Translations under genes and position numbers: made by a program
DNA from: an uncultured Chlorobiota bacterium
GTDB taxonomy: Bacteria; Bacteroidota; Kapaibacteriia; OLB7
Assembly (NCBI GenBank): GCA_946481475.1
Contig: CAMLOB010000316.1
Location: 1-5,529, forward strand
DNA length: 5,529 nt
Reading direction: 5' to 3'
In this document: piece by piece, positions 1 through 5,529 of the stretch
Layout: the number at the start of each line of letters is the position of its first letter
Position numbering within the stretch: the first letter of the stretch is position 1
The notes under the pieces: model-generated
Seen by the model: the letters and a program-made list of their open reading frames with translations, nothing else
Told to the model about the DNA's origin: nothing
The model's database searches: none

Positions 1-1249
1 TAATGCCGGAGTAATCCTGGGAGGAAGTTCGGATAACAGACGGAGAAGAGAACGGAATAAACGGATATCCCGTCCGGTCACGTCCTGTGAAATCAACGGT
101 ATACTCCTTGGTGACAGTAGCTGTCGTATCGGATCCGGGTGGATCGTACGTAACGATCCCCCGAACAACAACCTGCACAACATTGGCCTTCAGGGAACGG
201 ACTGACAGCAGAGTATCCCCTGTCCTGATGATTGTTGATCGGGCACCGACGGTGCCGACAGCTTTCAGGGTGGTCACCGTATCGAGAAGATCGGACGGAT
301 TGAAATACAGATGGTGGAGGAACAGATACGCCTGACGATTTTGCTCCGCCACAAAAGATGACGCCACAAACCATCCGATGCTGTCCCGACTCAGAGCCAG
401 GATCTCCTTTTCGGGAAGGATGGGAGAAAGGTCAACCGTCCGCTCGGGAAGCTGATCGTAGAATGAACGGTAGAATTGAAGAAGGCTTCCCTCAAGGACT
501 GCAATGGAAGAATCTCCCGTATGATAGTGAGGAAGACTGAAACGATTGTCGGGAACAGTGCGGAGATCCGCAGAGCCGTCGGCAGCCGTGACGGTCCGTT
601 CCCCATCCTTCAGAGAAAGAACCAACTGTCCTCCCAACAGCGCATATATATCATCTCTGACAAGCCCTGTAGCGGCCATCTTCATCTCCTTTCCCGGCCC
701 TTTCCCCTCATCATCAACGTAACAGGCATAGGCAGATTCCAGATTTCCCCGCACGTCATTCCACAGCAGAACCGTTCCGCCGACAACCTTCCGGCATGTA
801 ATCACTTCCCGGAGCTTTCCTCCTTCGGCCAGGAGCATCTCGTTTCCTTCCAGTTCCCCGTCCGACCGGATTATCCGTCCGTATATCCCCGGCTTCTCCT
901 TCCGCTTGTCGTTCCAGATGACCAGGAAACGATCCTCAAGCGGAACGACCTCGACCACATCGAACGGCCGGGCCTCCTCGCCGCTCAGCCGGAACTGCCG
1001 ACCGTTGACGTGGGCGACCAGGATGCTGACCGCATCCTTCCCCTTGTTGTACCCGGTCGTCCCCCAGACAACCAGTCGCGACAAGGAATCGATCTCGCCG
1101 GCTCCCTGGATGCGAATATCCTCCGGCAACACATACCCGTAGGAATCGCCGGACAGCAGGTAGTCTTCCGGCTCCTGCGCCGTCAGAACGGCATTGCCTG
1201 AGAACAACCACAGCAAGATGAAGAGTCCTGATTTCATGACATCGCCCAT
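1..1249 (-). CDS. Gene C: secreted WxD-repeat paralogue of gene B, 3' end cut by window edge
   Basis: I translated this frame by hand: 416 complete codons from the ATG at 1249 to the left edge without a stop. The product is a close paralogue of gene B, collinear within about three residues over some 390 positions. Shared landmarks are A|QEP-DYL at the mature N-terminus, VWGT (61-64), NGRQF, DRFLV-WND (107-114), YG (123-124), EMLL, a second WND (163-165), GGQLV, the block PHYHTGDSS...YRS-YD-LPE-TVDLS (240-275) and LYF-P. It has only two cysteines in the visible part (152 and 176), at sites not shared with B. The start could instead be the in-frame ATG at 1237, giving a more typical MKSGLF signal-peptide N-terminus. 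The 1249 ATG is kept because it overlaps the gene B stop as TAATG and has AGGA three bases upstream. By analogy a T9SS tail is expected beyond the window. Function unknown. Confidence 0.87.
   Translation of the reverse strand, partial: MGDVMKSGLFILLWLFSGNAVLTAQEPEDYLLSGDSYGYVLPEDIRIQGAGEIDSLSRLVVWGTTGYNKGKDAVSILVAHVNGRQFRLSGEEARPFDVVEVVPLEDRFLVIWNDKRKEKPGIYGRIIRSDGELEGNEMLLAEGGKLREVITCRKVVGGTVLLWNDVRGNLESAYACYVDDEGKGPGKEMKMAATGLVRDDIYALLGGQLVLSLKDGERTVTAADGSADLRTVPDNRFSLPHYHTGDSSIAVLEGSLLQFYRSFYDQLPERTVDLSPILPEKEILALSRDSIGWFVASSFVAEQNRQAYLFLHHLYFNPSDLLDTVTTLKAVGTVGARSTIIRTGDTLLSVRSLKANVVQVVVRGIVTYDPPGSDTTATVTKEYTVDFTGRDRTGYPFIPFSSPSVIRTSSQDYSGI
416..532 (-). repeat. Highly conserved paralogue block in gene C
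   Basis: The counterpart of the gene B block, from PHYHTGDSS to TVDLSPIL. Of about 30 identical residues only about 11 use the same codon, so the amino acids are conserved well beyond the DNA. Confidence 0.75.
677..775 (-). repeat. WxD repeat unit 2 of gene C
   Basis: TVLLWNDVRG, then a loop, AYACYV, a DEG turn and KEMKM. It is equivalent to the unit at 2785-2880. The YG of the consensus is replaced here by a YAC segment, which holds one of only two cysteines visible in this protein. Confidence 0.5.
827..928 (-). repeat. WxD repeat unit 1 of gene C
   Basis: FLVIWNDKR, then IYGRI, a SDG turn and NEMLL. It is directly equivalent to the unit at 2938-3039 in gene B, with strong nucleotide similarity as well as protein similarity. 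Confidence 0.6.
1178..1249 (-). other. Sec signal peptide of gene C
   Basis: The encoded segment has a lysine near the start, the core LFILLWLF and a predicted cut after VLTA, again before QEP. It is 24 residues long from the ATG at 1249 or 20 from the ATG at 1237. The mature N-termini of genes B and C begin the same way, unlike the signal peptides themselves, which differ freely as expected for cleaved regions. Confidence 0.8.
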
Positions 1250-1256
1250 TATTCCT
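1247..1256 (-). promoter_or_regulatory. B/C stop-start overlap (TAATG) with AGGA upstream
   Basis: The TAA of gene B and the first ATG of gene C share one base. AGGA lies three bases before the ATG, a short spacing. Such overlaps typically go with translational coupling. If the downstream ATG at 1237 is used instead, the genes would be 11 bases apart and the coupling argument would still largely hold. Confidence 0.5.
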
Positions 1257-3372
1257 GCCAGATGACCAACCGCTTCGAATCCAGAGAGACATACGTCCGC
1301 ACCCGAACCTCATAAGGGCCGCTGGAAAGACCGGAGAGATCGAGCGGGAAGCTGTACATCCCGTCGGTCACATCGACGGCGAAGCGGCGGACCTCACGTC
1401 CGCGGGTGTCGAAGAAAGAGATACCGGCATAGCCGTAAAAGTAACGGACATCGATGGTGAGAACCGTCTGACCAAGTGCGGGATTCGGAGAGATATCGTG
1501 AATGCGAATGCCCCGGAAGAAACTTGATCGCGTACGATCCAGGTCGGGAGGGGAGGAGACCGTGTCGAAGATGATGATCTCTCCCCTGTCGGTCATGTAG
1601 CGTTTCGGCAGATTCAGCCACGTGCCGTAGATCTCGACCTCCTCCGGCGAGGAGTGATCCTCCCAGAACAACCGGATTTGGCCGTCATGCAGAAACCCCA
1701 CAGGCCTTGCGGTTCTTCCGGTACTCCGACTGACGCGAAGATCCTTCAGCAACGTCCCATCCTCCAGGTAAAGAACGTTATCGTATTGATCGAAGAACGT
1801 GGCCCGCACTCCCTGCGGGCTCCCCTGAATCAGGATCCGGACCCCTTCCGGCGTGACGAACCCGACGGTATCGGCCTCTCCCGGTTCGATCAGTTCCAGT
1901 CGTTTCAGACATCCCTCGATCTCTTCGTCGAACAGACTTGTGTAGCACCGGCAGAAGGGGTTTCCACCGAGCGTGTCGTATTGCACGCAGATCGTATCGT
2001 CCCTTGTGCTGATGCCGAGAAGGCGATGAGAGACATGGAGCTCGGACGGGACAACAGCAGTGGTGAAATAGGACGTATCCTTCGGCATATTCCAGATGAC
2101 CCGGACGGAGGATTCCCCTTCCGACTCACTCCTGGTAATGCGAGGCCGCGGCGGACGCAGAAATCCATTCTCCACACGATATTCTCCCACCACGTAGTAC
2201 GATATATGTTCCGACGATGTAAAGGGTGTCGGCGAGCTCGGTATCTTGATCCGGTGCGTCCGATAAGCGTAGACTTGCGCAACGTTCACCCCCGTATACC
2301 GCACCCAACCTCCACTCTCGACTTCGATAACGTTTGTGGCTTGCGGCGGCTCGCCCCACACCCCCACCTGCCTCGTCGTAGAGAACGTGTCGATCACATT
2401 CTCCGGATCAAAATAAAGGTTGTGCGATAATTGGTATTCCGTCTTTCCCTGTCGCAGAGTCGTCCGGTAGTTCAACAGCCATCCCAGACTGTCTCTGCTG
2501 AGTACCTGAATATATTTTCCCGTCAGAATCGAAGAGAGGTCGACGGTCTTCTCGGGCAATTCATCATACAGCGATCGATAGAAGTGGAGGTGAGTGCCGT
2601 CAAGCACCGCTAATGAAGAATCACCTGTGTGATAATGAGGAATGTCAAGTCGCCTCGACGGAATCGGACGTCCATCAATCCGTCCGTTCGGTCTTATCAC
2701 CACAACTTTACCGTCATTCAAGTGGACGAGGAGTTGTCCGCCCGGCATTGTGTAGATCTCACTTGTACTGATCGACGACTCTGCAATCTTCACCACCTCC
2801 CCATCGGGTCTGCCGTCCGGAGTAACGGCGAGACCGTACGTCGACTCCCGGCCATCAACCGAATCCTGCCACAGCATGAATCGTCCTCGGTCTTCAGTAA
2901 TCCAGCTTGCAACAAACACCGGCTTCACCACACCAGACCCCAGAAGCATCTCCTCCCCCTCCAGACTTCCGTCCGGCATCACCACTTGTCCGTACAGACC
3001 CTCCCCTCCTGCTCGCCTGTCGTTCCAGACGACCAGGAACCGGTCATCGAGCGGGAGAATGCCGACGGTCTGATACGGGATTGCCTGCGGGCCGGTCAGT
3101 TGGAACTGCCTGCCGTTGAGGTTGGCGATGAGGATATTCCGCCGCTCGTTCGTCCCGTCGTATCCGATCGTTCCCCAGACCGCGAGCCGTGCCGTCGAGT
3201 CAAGTTCCCAGGCAGCCTGCAGAAGGATTTCGGAGGGGAGGGAATAATCGAACGGTCCTTCGGAGATCAGGTAATCGCCCGGCTCCTGTGCCCGGAGTCT
3301 CTCTGCGGAAAGCAGAAGGAGCAGAACAAGAAAGCCCGGAATAGACAGCATATGAACGGGAAGTCGTTTCAT
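1249..3372 (-). CDS. Gene B: T9SS-sorted secreted protein with WxD repeats, complete
   Basis: This is the only complete gene of the set, 707 residues from the ATG at 3372. An in-frame ATG at 3423 would give 724 residues, but it lies inside gene A and puts 17 mostly polar residues (with HHH) before the signal peptide. The 3372 start gives a classic signal peptide, follows the gene A stop by 7 bases and is preceded by purine-rich GAAGAGAAG. Layout: signal peptide 1-28; VWGT strand at 65-68; WND unit at 116-118 with YG at 127-128; WQD unit at 168-170; conserved block at 245-283; four cysteines at 462, 474, 476 and 488; FWEDH...IYG unit at 569-583; T9SS type A tail from SPNPA (628-632) to the end, with FFDTRGRE, LSGLSSGPY and a final KRLVIW strand. 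It is collinear with gene C and shares its C-terminal part with gene A. The function is unknown. A surface or secreted binding or structural role is inferred from architecture only. Confidence 0.92.
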   Translation of the reverse strand: MKRLPVHMLSIPGFLVLLLLLSAERLRAQEPGDYLISEGPFDYSLPSEILLQAAWELDSTARLAVWGTIGYDGTNERRNILIANLNGRQFQLTGPQAIPYQTVGILPLDDRFLVVWNDRRAGGEGLYGQVVMPDGSLEGEEMLLGSGVVKPVFVASWITEDRGRFMLWQDSVDGRESTYGLAVTPDGRPDGEVVKIAESSISTSEIYTMPGGQLLVHLNDGKVVVIRPNGRIDGRPIPSRRLDIPHYHTGDSSLAVLDGTHLHFYRSLYDELPEKTVDLSSILTGKYIQVLSRDSLGWLLNYRTTLRQGKTEYQLSHNLYFDPENVIDTFSTTRQVGVWGEPPQATNVIEVESGGWVRYTGVNVAQVYAYRTHRIKIPSSPTPFTSSEHISYYVVGEYRVENGFLRPPRPRITRSESEGESSVRVIWNMPKDTSYFTTAVVPSELHVSHRLLGISTRDDTICVQYDTLGGNPFCRCYTSLFDEEIEGCLKRLELIEPGEADTVGFVTPEGVRILIQGSPQGVRATFFDQYDNVLYLEDGTLLKDLRVSRSTGRTARPVGFLHDGQIRLFWEDHSSPEEVEIYGTWLNLPKRYMTDRGEIIIFDTVSSPPDLDRTRSSFFRGIRIHDISPNPALGQTVLTIDVRYFYGYAGISFFDTRGREVRRFAVDVTDGMYSFPLDLSGLSSGPYEVRVRTYVSLDSKRLVIWQE
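1252..1491 (-). other. T9SS type A C-terminal sorting domain of gene B
   Basis: The final 80 residues run SPNPA, TVLTIDV, ISFFDTRGREV, LDLSGLSSGPYEVRV and KRLVIW. This is close to the textbook order of the type A tail: PNP motif, two beta strands, D-x-x-GR, LS-L-SG-Y, terminal K-x-VI strand. It is followed directly by the stop codon. The tail is diverged from that of gene A, but every motif is in the same order. Confidence 0.9.
1615..1677 (-). repeat. C-terminal WED unit of gene B
   Basis: IRLFWEDHSS followed by EIYGTWL. It precedes the sorting tail and matches the WED unit of gene A. From the upstream GVR motif to the WED tryptophan the spacing is 49 residues in both proteins, so this last portion is ungapped. 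Confidence 0.6.
2524..2640 (-). repeat. Highly conserved paralogue block in gene B
   Basis: These 39 codons (PHYHTGDSS through TVDLSSIL) are the strongest match between genes B and C: about 30 of 39 residues are identical, without gaps. A weaker version is present in gene A at about 5290-5395 (TADSSL...FDTIP). It forms a direct repeat with 416-532 at about 2.1 kb spacing. Confidence 0.75.
2785..2880 (-). repeat. WxD repeat unit 2 of gene B
   Basis: The segment starts RFMLWQD, followed by a charged loop, TYGLAV, a TPDG turn and VVKI. It repeats the order of the preceding unit about 53 residues further on, with QD replacing ND. The equivalent in gene C is at 677-775. Confidence 0.55.
2938..3039 (-). 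repeat. WxD repeat unit 1 of gene B
   Basis: The encoded segment begins FLVVWNDRR and continues through LYGQ, a PDG turn and EEMLL. A strand ending W-N-D-x-R, then a short loop, then YG and a DG turn, is the pattern that recurs down the protein. It matches gene C at 827-928 without gaps. This looks like one blade of a propeller-like repeat; the fold is inferred. Confidence 0.6.
3289..3372 (-). other. Sec signal peptide of gene B
   Basis: Residues 1-28 have a basic start (MKR), a hydrophobic core with six consecutive leucines around residues 15-21 and a predicted signal peptidase I site after RLRA, leaving Q at +1. The A|QEP boundary is conserved in gene C, which supports both the cleavage site and the choice of the 3372 start. 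Confidence 0.85.
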
Positions 3373-3383
3373 CTTCTCTTCAA
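3373..3383 (-). promoter_or_regulatory. A/B junction with purine-rich ribosome binding region for gene B
   Basis: The stop of gene A (TGA) is followed by seven bases and then the ATG of gene B. Reading TGAAGAGAAG before the ATG, the purine-rich run is a weak Shine-Dalgarno-like site that overlaps the stop codon. This favours translational coupling and one shared transcript. It also decides the gene B start in favour of 3372. Confidence 0.5.
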
Positions 3384-5529
3384 TGTGATGATGAATGACG
3401 GACCAGAATCGGCTCCGAGACAAAAGCTCCGGCAGAGGACACGTTCAGCAGATAGGCTCCGGATGGAACTCCTTCAAGATCGATCCGGATCGGGTGAATC
3501 GTCCCGCCGGATTCGTCGTCCGACAACGTCATAATCTTCCGTCCCAGCATATCGACAAGTTCTATCCGAACGCTTTCCGCAGACGTGCCGACGATATCCA
3601 GCAGCAGTTCCCGATCAGCCGGATTCGGTCGGACCGACAAACGGAACGCTTCTCTCCCCGCCGGAAGGTCGGGGACAGGTTCTTCAACCACACCGCTGAC
3701 ATAATCAACCGGACGGAAGTACGCCCCGTAGATGTCCGGATTCTCCCCCCGATGATCTTCCCATGCTACGATCAGCGTATCGTTCCGGAAGAGAGCGGTC
3801 GGATTATATGAAGGAGCAGGGATGTCGCTGAGTCGTACGTTTACCAACATATCCCCCTTTGCGGAGCGACGGGGCCGGAGTCCCCCGTCCAGCACCGTCA
3901 GTCGGACCCCGGTCGCCGTGGAGATCACAAGGGAGATCGAAGCATCTTCCGGGTTCTGCGCCACTGCCAGACCGGTCAGCGAATCGACTTCACCTTCCCA
4001 ACGGGCCATCATCAGGAAGTTCTCGTCGTAGATACGCAACCGAAGGGGCAACCCGTCGTGCGGCAGATGGTAGACCAGAGACCACGTTCCACGCAAACGA
4101 ACCAGACCGGATGAAGCCGGAAGCCATTCGTCGAGGGAAGCTTCCCTCAGCACATTCCCGTTCGTATCGATAAGGCGGGCAAGCCCCCGGTTGCTGATGT
4201 CGATGTATTTGTTTTCGCCGAGAGGGGTGATGCGAAGATAGTCGAGGTCGTCGGGCGAGGAAGTTTTTTGAAAGGCCCGCCAGATCGGTTTCAGATCGGG
4301 GTTGTACAACGTAATCCGATTGTTGATGCCCGTATCCCTGACCCCTATCAGCAGGTTTTCGGTCTCCACGTCTCCTGAAGCGGCAAGCAGATAACGTTCA
4401 TGCAGACCGGGAACTCCATCTGCATACTGCCCCTCCTCGTTGACAAACCTGATCCACTTGCCTCGCAACGGCACCTGCAGGTTGAACTCCCAGTCGATCA
4501 ACCAGACTCCCCACTGATAGTTATAGGTTTTAACGGTCTCCGTATAGCCCACGGCAATTCCCTTGTCGGCATGAGCGGCGACAGTCTGTATGTCTCCCTT
4601 GCCGCCTGACAATGAACCGACATATTGTGAGAGGAAAACCGGCGCCGTTGTCATTGTATCCCAATGATGAAGAAGCAACCGGTTGGGATGATCCATCCAG
4701 CTGATGTACAGGAAATCTCCTTCACGGATCAAACGAGGAAACGTGTGCCGCGCAACTTGTTCCTGCAGGACAGTCGGCGCTTCATATTCCATCCCGTTGA
4801 ACTTCACGCAGCTTGCCGACGGGCAGTTATGACGCACGACGTGCAGATCGGGAAGACAGGTAATGCTGTTGTATTCCGATGCTGATGATCTGCTGAAGGT
4901 TCCTTGCTCATCGATTTGATAGTACCAGCCGTATGAGCGTCGGTCCTCAGGTTGAGCAGGCAGCTTCTCCACTGCCTCGGCAATAACGCAGAAACGGTAG
5001 GAGAAGTCGCATGCCCGATGCATCTCTTTCGCACCATACCCCAGGCTGGAACTGATAGCCGCACCAGCCCCCACTCCCACCAGTTCGAGCAGAACTTCCT
5101 CTCTCTGATCGAACAATCCCGTCTCCGGCGAGATCAGACCGGAAACCAGACGAAACTGTGCCTGTTCGATGTAGTACGTGAACCGCCCCGGATCCCCCGC
5201 CGTCACAAAAAAGTGCCGGTACCGACCGGTACTGTCGATGACAAGGACTTCCGTACCCTTCAAGGTCGAGTCCTCACGCGCATAATAGGCGACGTTGGTC
5301 GGGATCGTATCGAACAGCGTGGGATAGGTGTAGATCGAATCGCCGTGAATCTGAACAAGAGATGAATCGGCAGTCGTCACCGAAGGGGAGATGATGTAGC
5401 GCGGGTTGACCCTTCGATGATCGATGCTTCCGTCGGAATGAATAAAAACGGGTGCCCCCTTCGAGAGTTCGATTATCCGTGCCCCTTCCAGTCCCTGAAC
5501 CTTGCGGACCATCTTCTCCCTCCCTTCAG
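3380..5529 (-). CDS. Gene A: T9SS-sorted beta-propeller-like secreted protein, 5' end cut by window edge
   Basis: The frame is open from the right window edge to a TGA at 3380-3382, giving 715 complete codons. Residue numbers here count from the internal ATG at 5512. No signal peptide is visible because the N-terminus lies outside. The first visible residues align with an internal part of genes B and C (the segment leading to the DSSL motif, here 49-52), so roughly 200 residues are missing. Five cysteines sit at 168, 175, 219, 230 and 235, with none after that. Residues about 250-530 are beta-rich with blade-like repeats (for example LYISWMDH, ITLYNPD, LRIYDENF). A W-E-D-H-R...DIYG unit lies at 584-596. 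Residues 629-710 form a T9SS type A sorting domain (PNPA, LVDMLGRK, PSGAYLLN). Inferred role: protein exported to the periplasm by Sec, then across the outer membrane by T9SS, to the surface or medium. The ligand is unknown and no catalytic motif was seen. Confidence 0.88.
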   Translation of the reverse strand, partial: EGREKMVRKVQGLEGARIIELSKGAPVFIHSDGSIDHRRVNPRYIISPSVTTADSSLVQIHGDSIYTYPTLFDTIPTNVAYYAREDSTLKGTEVLVIDSTGRYRHFFVTAGDPGRFTYYIEQAQFRLVSGLISPETGLFDQREEVLLELVGVGAGAAISSSLGYGAKEMHRACDFSYRFCVIAEAVEKLPAQPEDRRSYGWYYQIDEQGTFSRSSASEYNSITCLPDLHVVRHNCPSASCVKFNGMEYEAPTVLQEQVARHTFPRLIREGDFLYISWMDHPNRLLLHHWDTMTTAPVFLSQYVGSLSGGKGDIQTVAAHADKGIAVGYTETVKTYNYQWGVWLIDWEFNLQVPLRGKWIRFVNEEGQYADGVPGLHERYLLAASGDVETENLLIGVRDTGINNRITLYNPDLKPIWRAFQKTSSPDDLDYLRITPLGENKYIDISNRGLARLIDTNGNVLREASLDEWLPASSGLVRLRGTWSLVYHLPHDGLPLRLRIYDENFLMMARWEGEVDSLTGLAVAQNPEDASISLVISTATGVRLTVLDGGLRPRRSAKGDMLVNVRLSDIPAPSYNPTALFRNDTLIVAWEDHRGENPDIYGAYFRPVDYVSGVVEEPVPDLPAGREAFRLSVRPNPADRELLLDIVGTSAESVRIELVDMLGRKIMTLSDDESGGTIHPIRIDLEGVPSGAYLLNVSSAGAFVSEPILVRHSSSH
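3383..3634 (-). other. T9SS type A C-terminal sorting domain of gene A
   Basis: The last 84 or so residues contain the markers of the family known as Por_Secre_tail / T9SS type A sorting domain (TIGR04183): SVRPNPA, then LLLDI, then a strand ending LVDMLGRKI, a glycine turn, RIDLEGVPSGAYLLNV, and a final strand PILVRH. In known members this domain directs outer-membrane translocation by the PorKLMN/Sov machinery and is usually removed by the PorU sortase. Assignment is by motif reading without a profile search. Confidence 0.85.
3713..3775 (-). repeat. C-terminal WED unit of gene A
   Basis: LIVAWEDHRG followed by DIYGAYFR, the best match in the window to the W-E-D-x-R-x-G...DIYG repeat commonly seen in secreted Bacteroidota proteins. 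It sits about 30 residues before the sorting tail, in the same place as in gene B. Confidence 0.65.
4013..4765 (-). other. Central repeat-rich region present in gene A but not in gene B
   Basis: Boundaries are approximate. Gene A has 312 residues between its LHV motif (223-225) and its GVR motif (535-537), while gene B has only 76 between the same landmarks. The excess of about 236 residues falls mainly in this stretch. It is strand-rich, with recurring segments such as VWLIDWEF, ITLYNPDL, ARLIDTNG and LRIYDENF separated by loops, which suggests additional propeller-type blades. Confidence 0.6.

Noticed and set aside
87..374. Small overlapping frames on both strands near the left edge
   Set aside because: They are out of frame with gene C, whose continuous paralogy to gene B covers this region down to base 1.
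476..1201. Long plus-strand open frame (241 codons) opposite gene C
   Set aside because: Its product is proline- and arginine-rich low-quality sequence with no domain, and the opposite strand encodes a clear paralogue of gene B.
936..1313. Minus-strand frame of 125 codons spanning the B/C junction
   Set aside because: It is out of frame with both genes B and C, is arginine- and glycine-rich, and has no feature of its own.
1654..2430. Plus-strand open frame of 258 codons
   Set aside because: It lies wholly antisense to the cysteine and WED part of gene B, and its composition is typical of a reverse-strand shadow.
416..2640. Recent duplication or recombination repeat between genes B and C
   Set aside because: Nucleotide similarity is clear, but synonymous positions are widely different, so this is an old paralogy rather than a recent perfect repeat or mobile element.
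3373..3423. Gene B starting at the ATG at 3423
   Set aside because: It would overlap gene A by 44 bases and add 17 mostly polar residues ahead of a textbook signal peptide that starts at 3372.
2629..3534. Long plus-strand open frame (301 codons) opposite gene B whose product resembles that of the plus-strand frame at 476-1201
   Set aside because: The resemblance (for example VVPDDQE in both) is the mirror of the B/C nucleotide similarity on the coding strand. It also runs across the A/B gene boundary, so it is a shadow and not a conserved antisense gene.
5510..5529. ATG at 5512 preceded by GGAGGGAGAAG as a true start of gene A
   Set aside because: It looks like a good ribosome binding site, but the frame stays open upstream, no signal peptide follows despite a T9SS tail, and the upstream codons (EGREK) and what follows align with internal residues of genes B and C. 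The purine run is probably just coding sequence.

Overview
The window is almost wall-to-wall coding sequence on the minus strand. It holds three consecutive paralogous genes read from right to left: the 3' part of gene A (3380-5529, 5' end outside the window), all of gene B (1249-3372) and the 5' part of gene C (1-1249, 3' end outside the window). The A/B gap is 7 bases, and the B stop shares one base with the C start (TAATG), so the set is very probably one transcript. No RNA gene, mobile element, CRISPR array, terminator or promoter is visible.

All three products look like large exported beta-rich proteins. B and C begin with a Sec signal peptide followed by the same mature N-terminus (cleavage A|QEP-DYL). 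A and B end in a roughly 80-residue domain with the hallmarks of the type A C-terminal sorting domain of the type IX secretion system (T9SS): a PNPA motif, a D-x-x-GR strand, an SG-x-Y turn and a short terminal strand. T9SS is characteristic of Bacteroidota and relatives (Ignavibacteria, Chlorobi/Kapabacteria-like lineages, Rhodothermia). With a base composition that looks moderately GC-rich by eye, this points to a free-living or uncultured member of that superphylum. I cannot place it more precisely.

Between signal peptide and tail, the proteins carry W-[ND/ED/QD] units followed by YG and a D/N-G turn, about 30-45 residues apart. These resemble blades of beta-propeller-like repeat proteins. 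B and C are collinear with almost no gaps over about 390 residues. A and B align over their shared parts, but A has about 236 more residues in the middle, apparently extra repeat units. The cysteines of A and B cluster just upstream of or at that length difference.

No enzymatic motif is recognisable. The best reading is a tandemly duplicated family of surface-exposed or secreted T9SS cargo proteins of unknown ligand. The array probably continues beyond both window edges, since both edge genes are cut.
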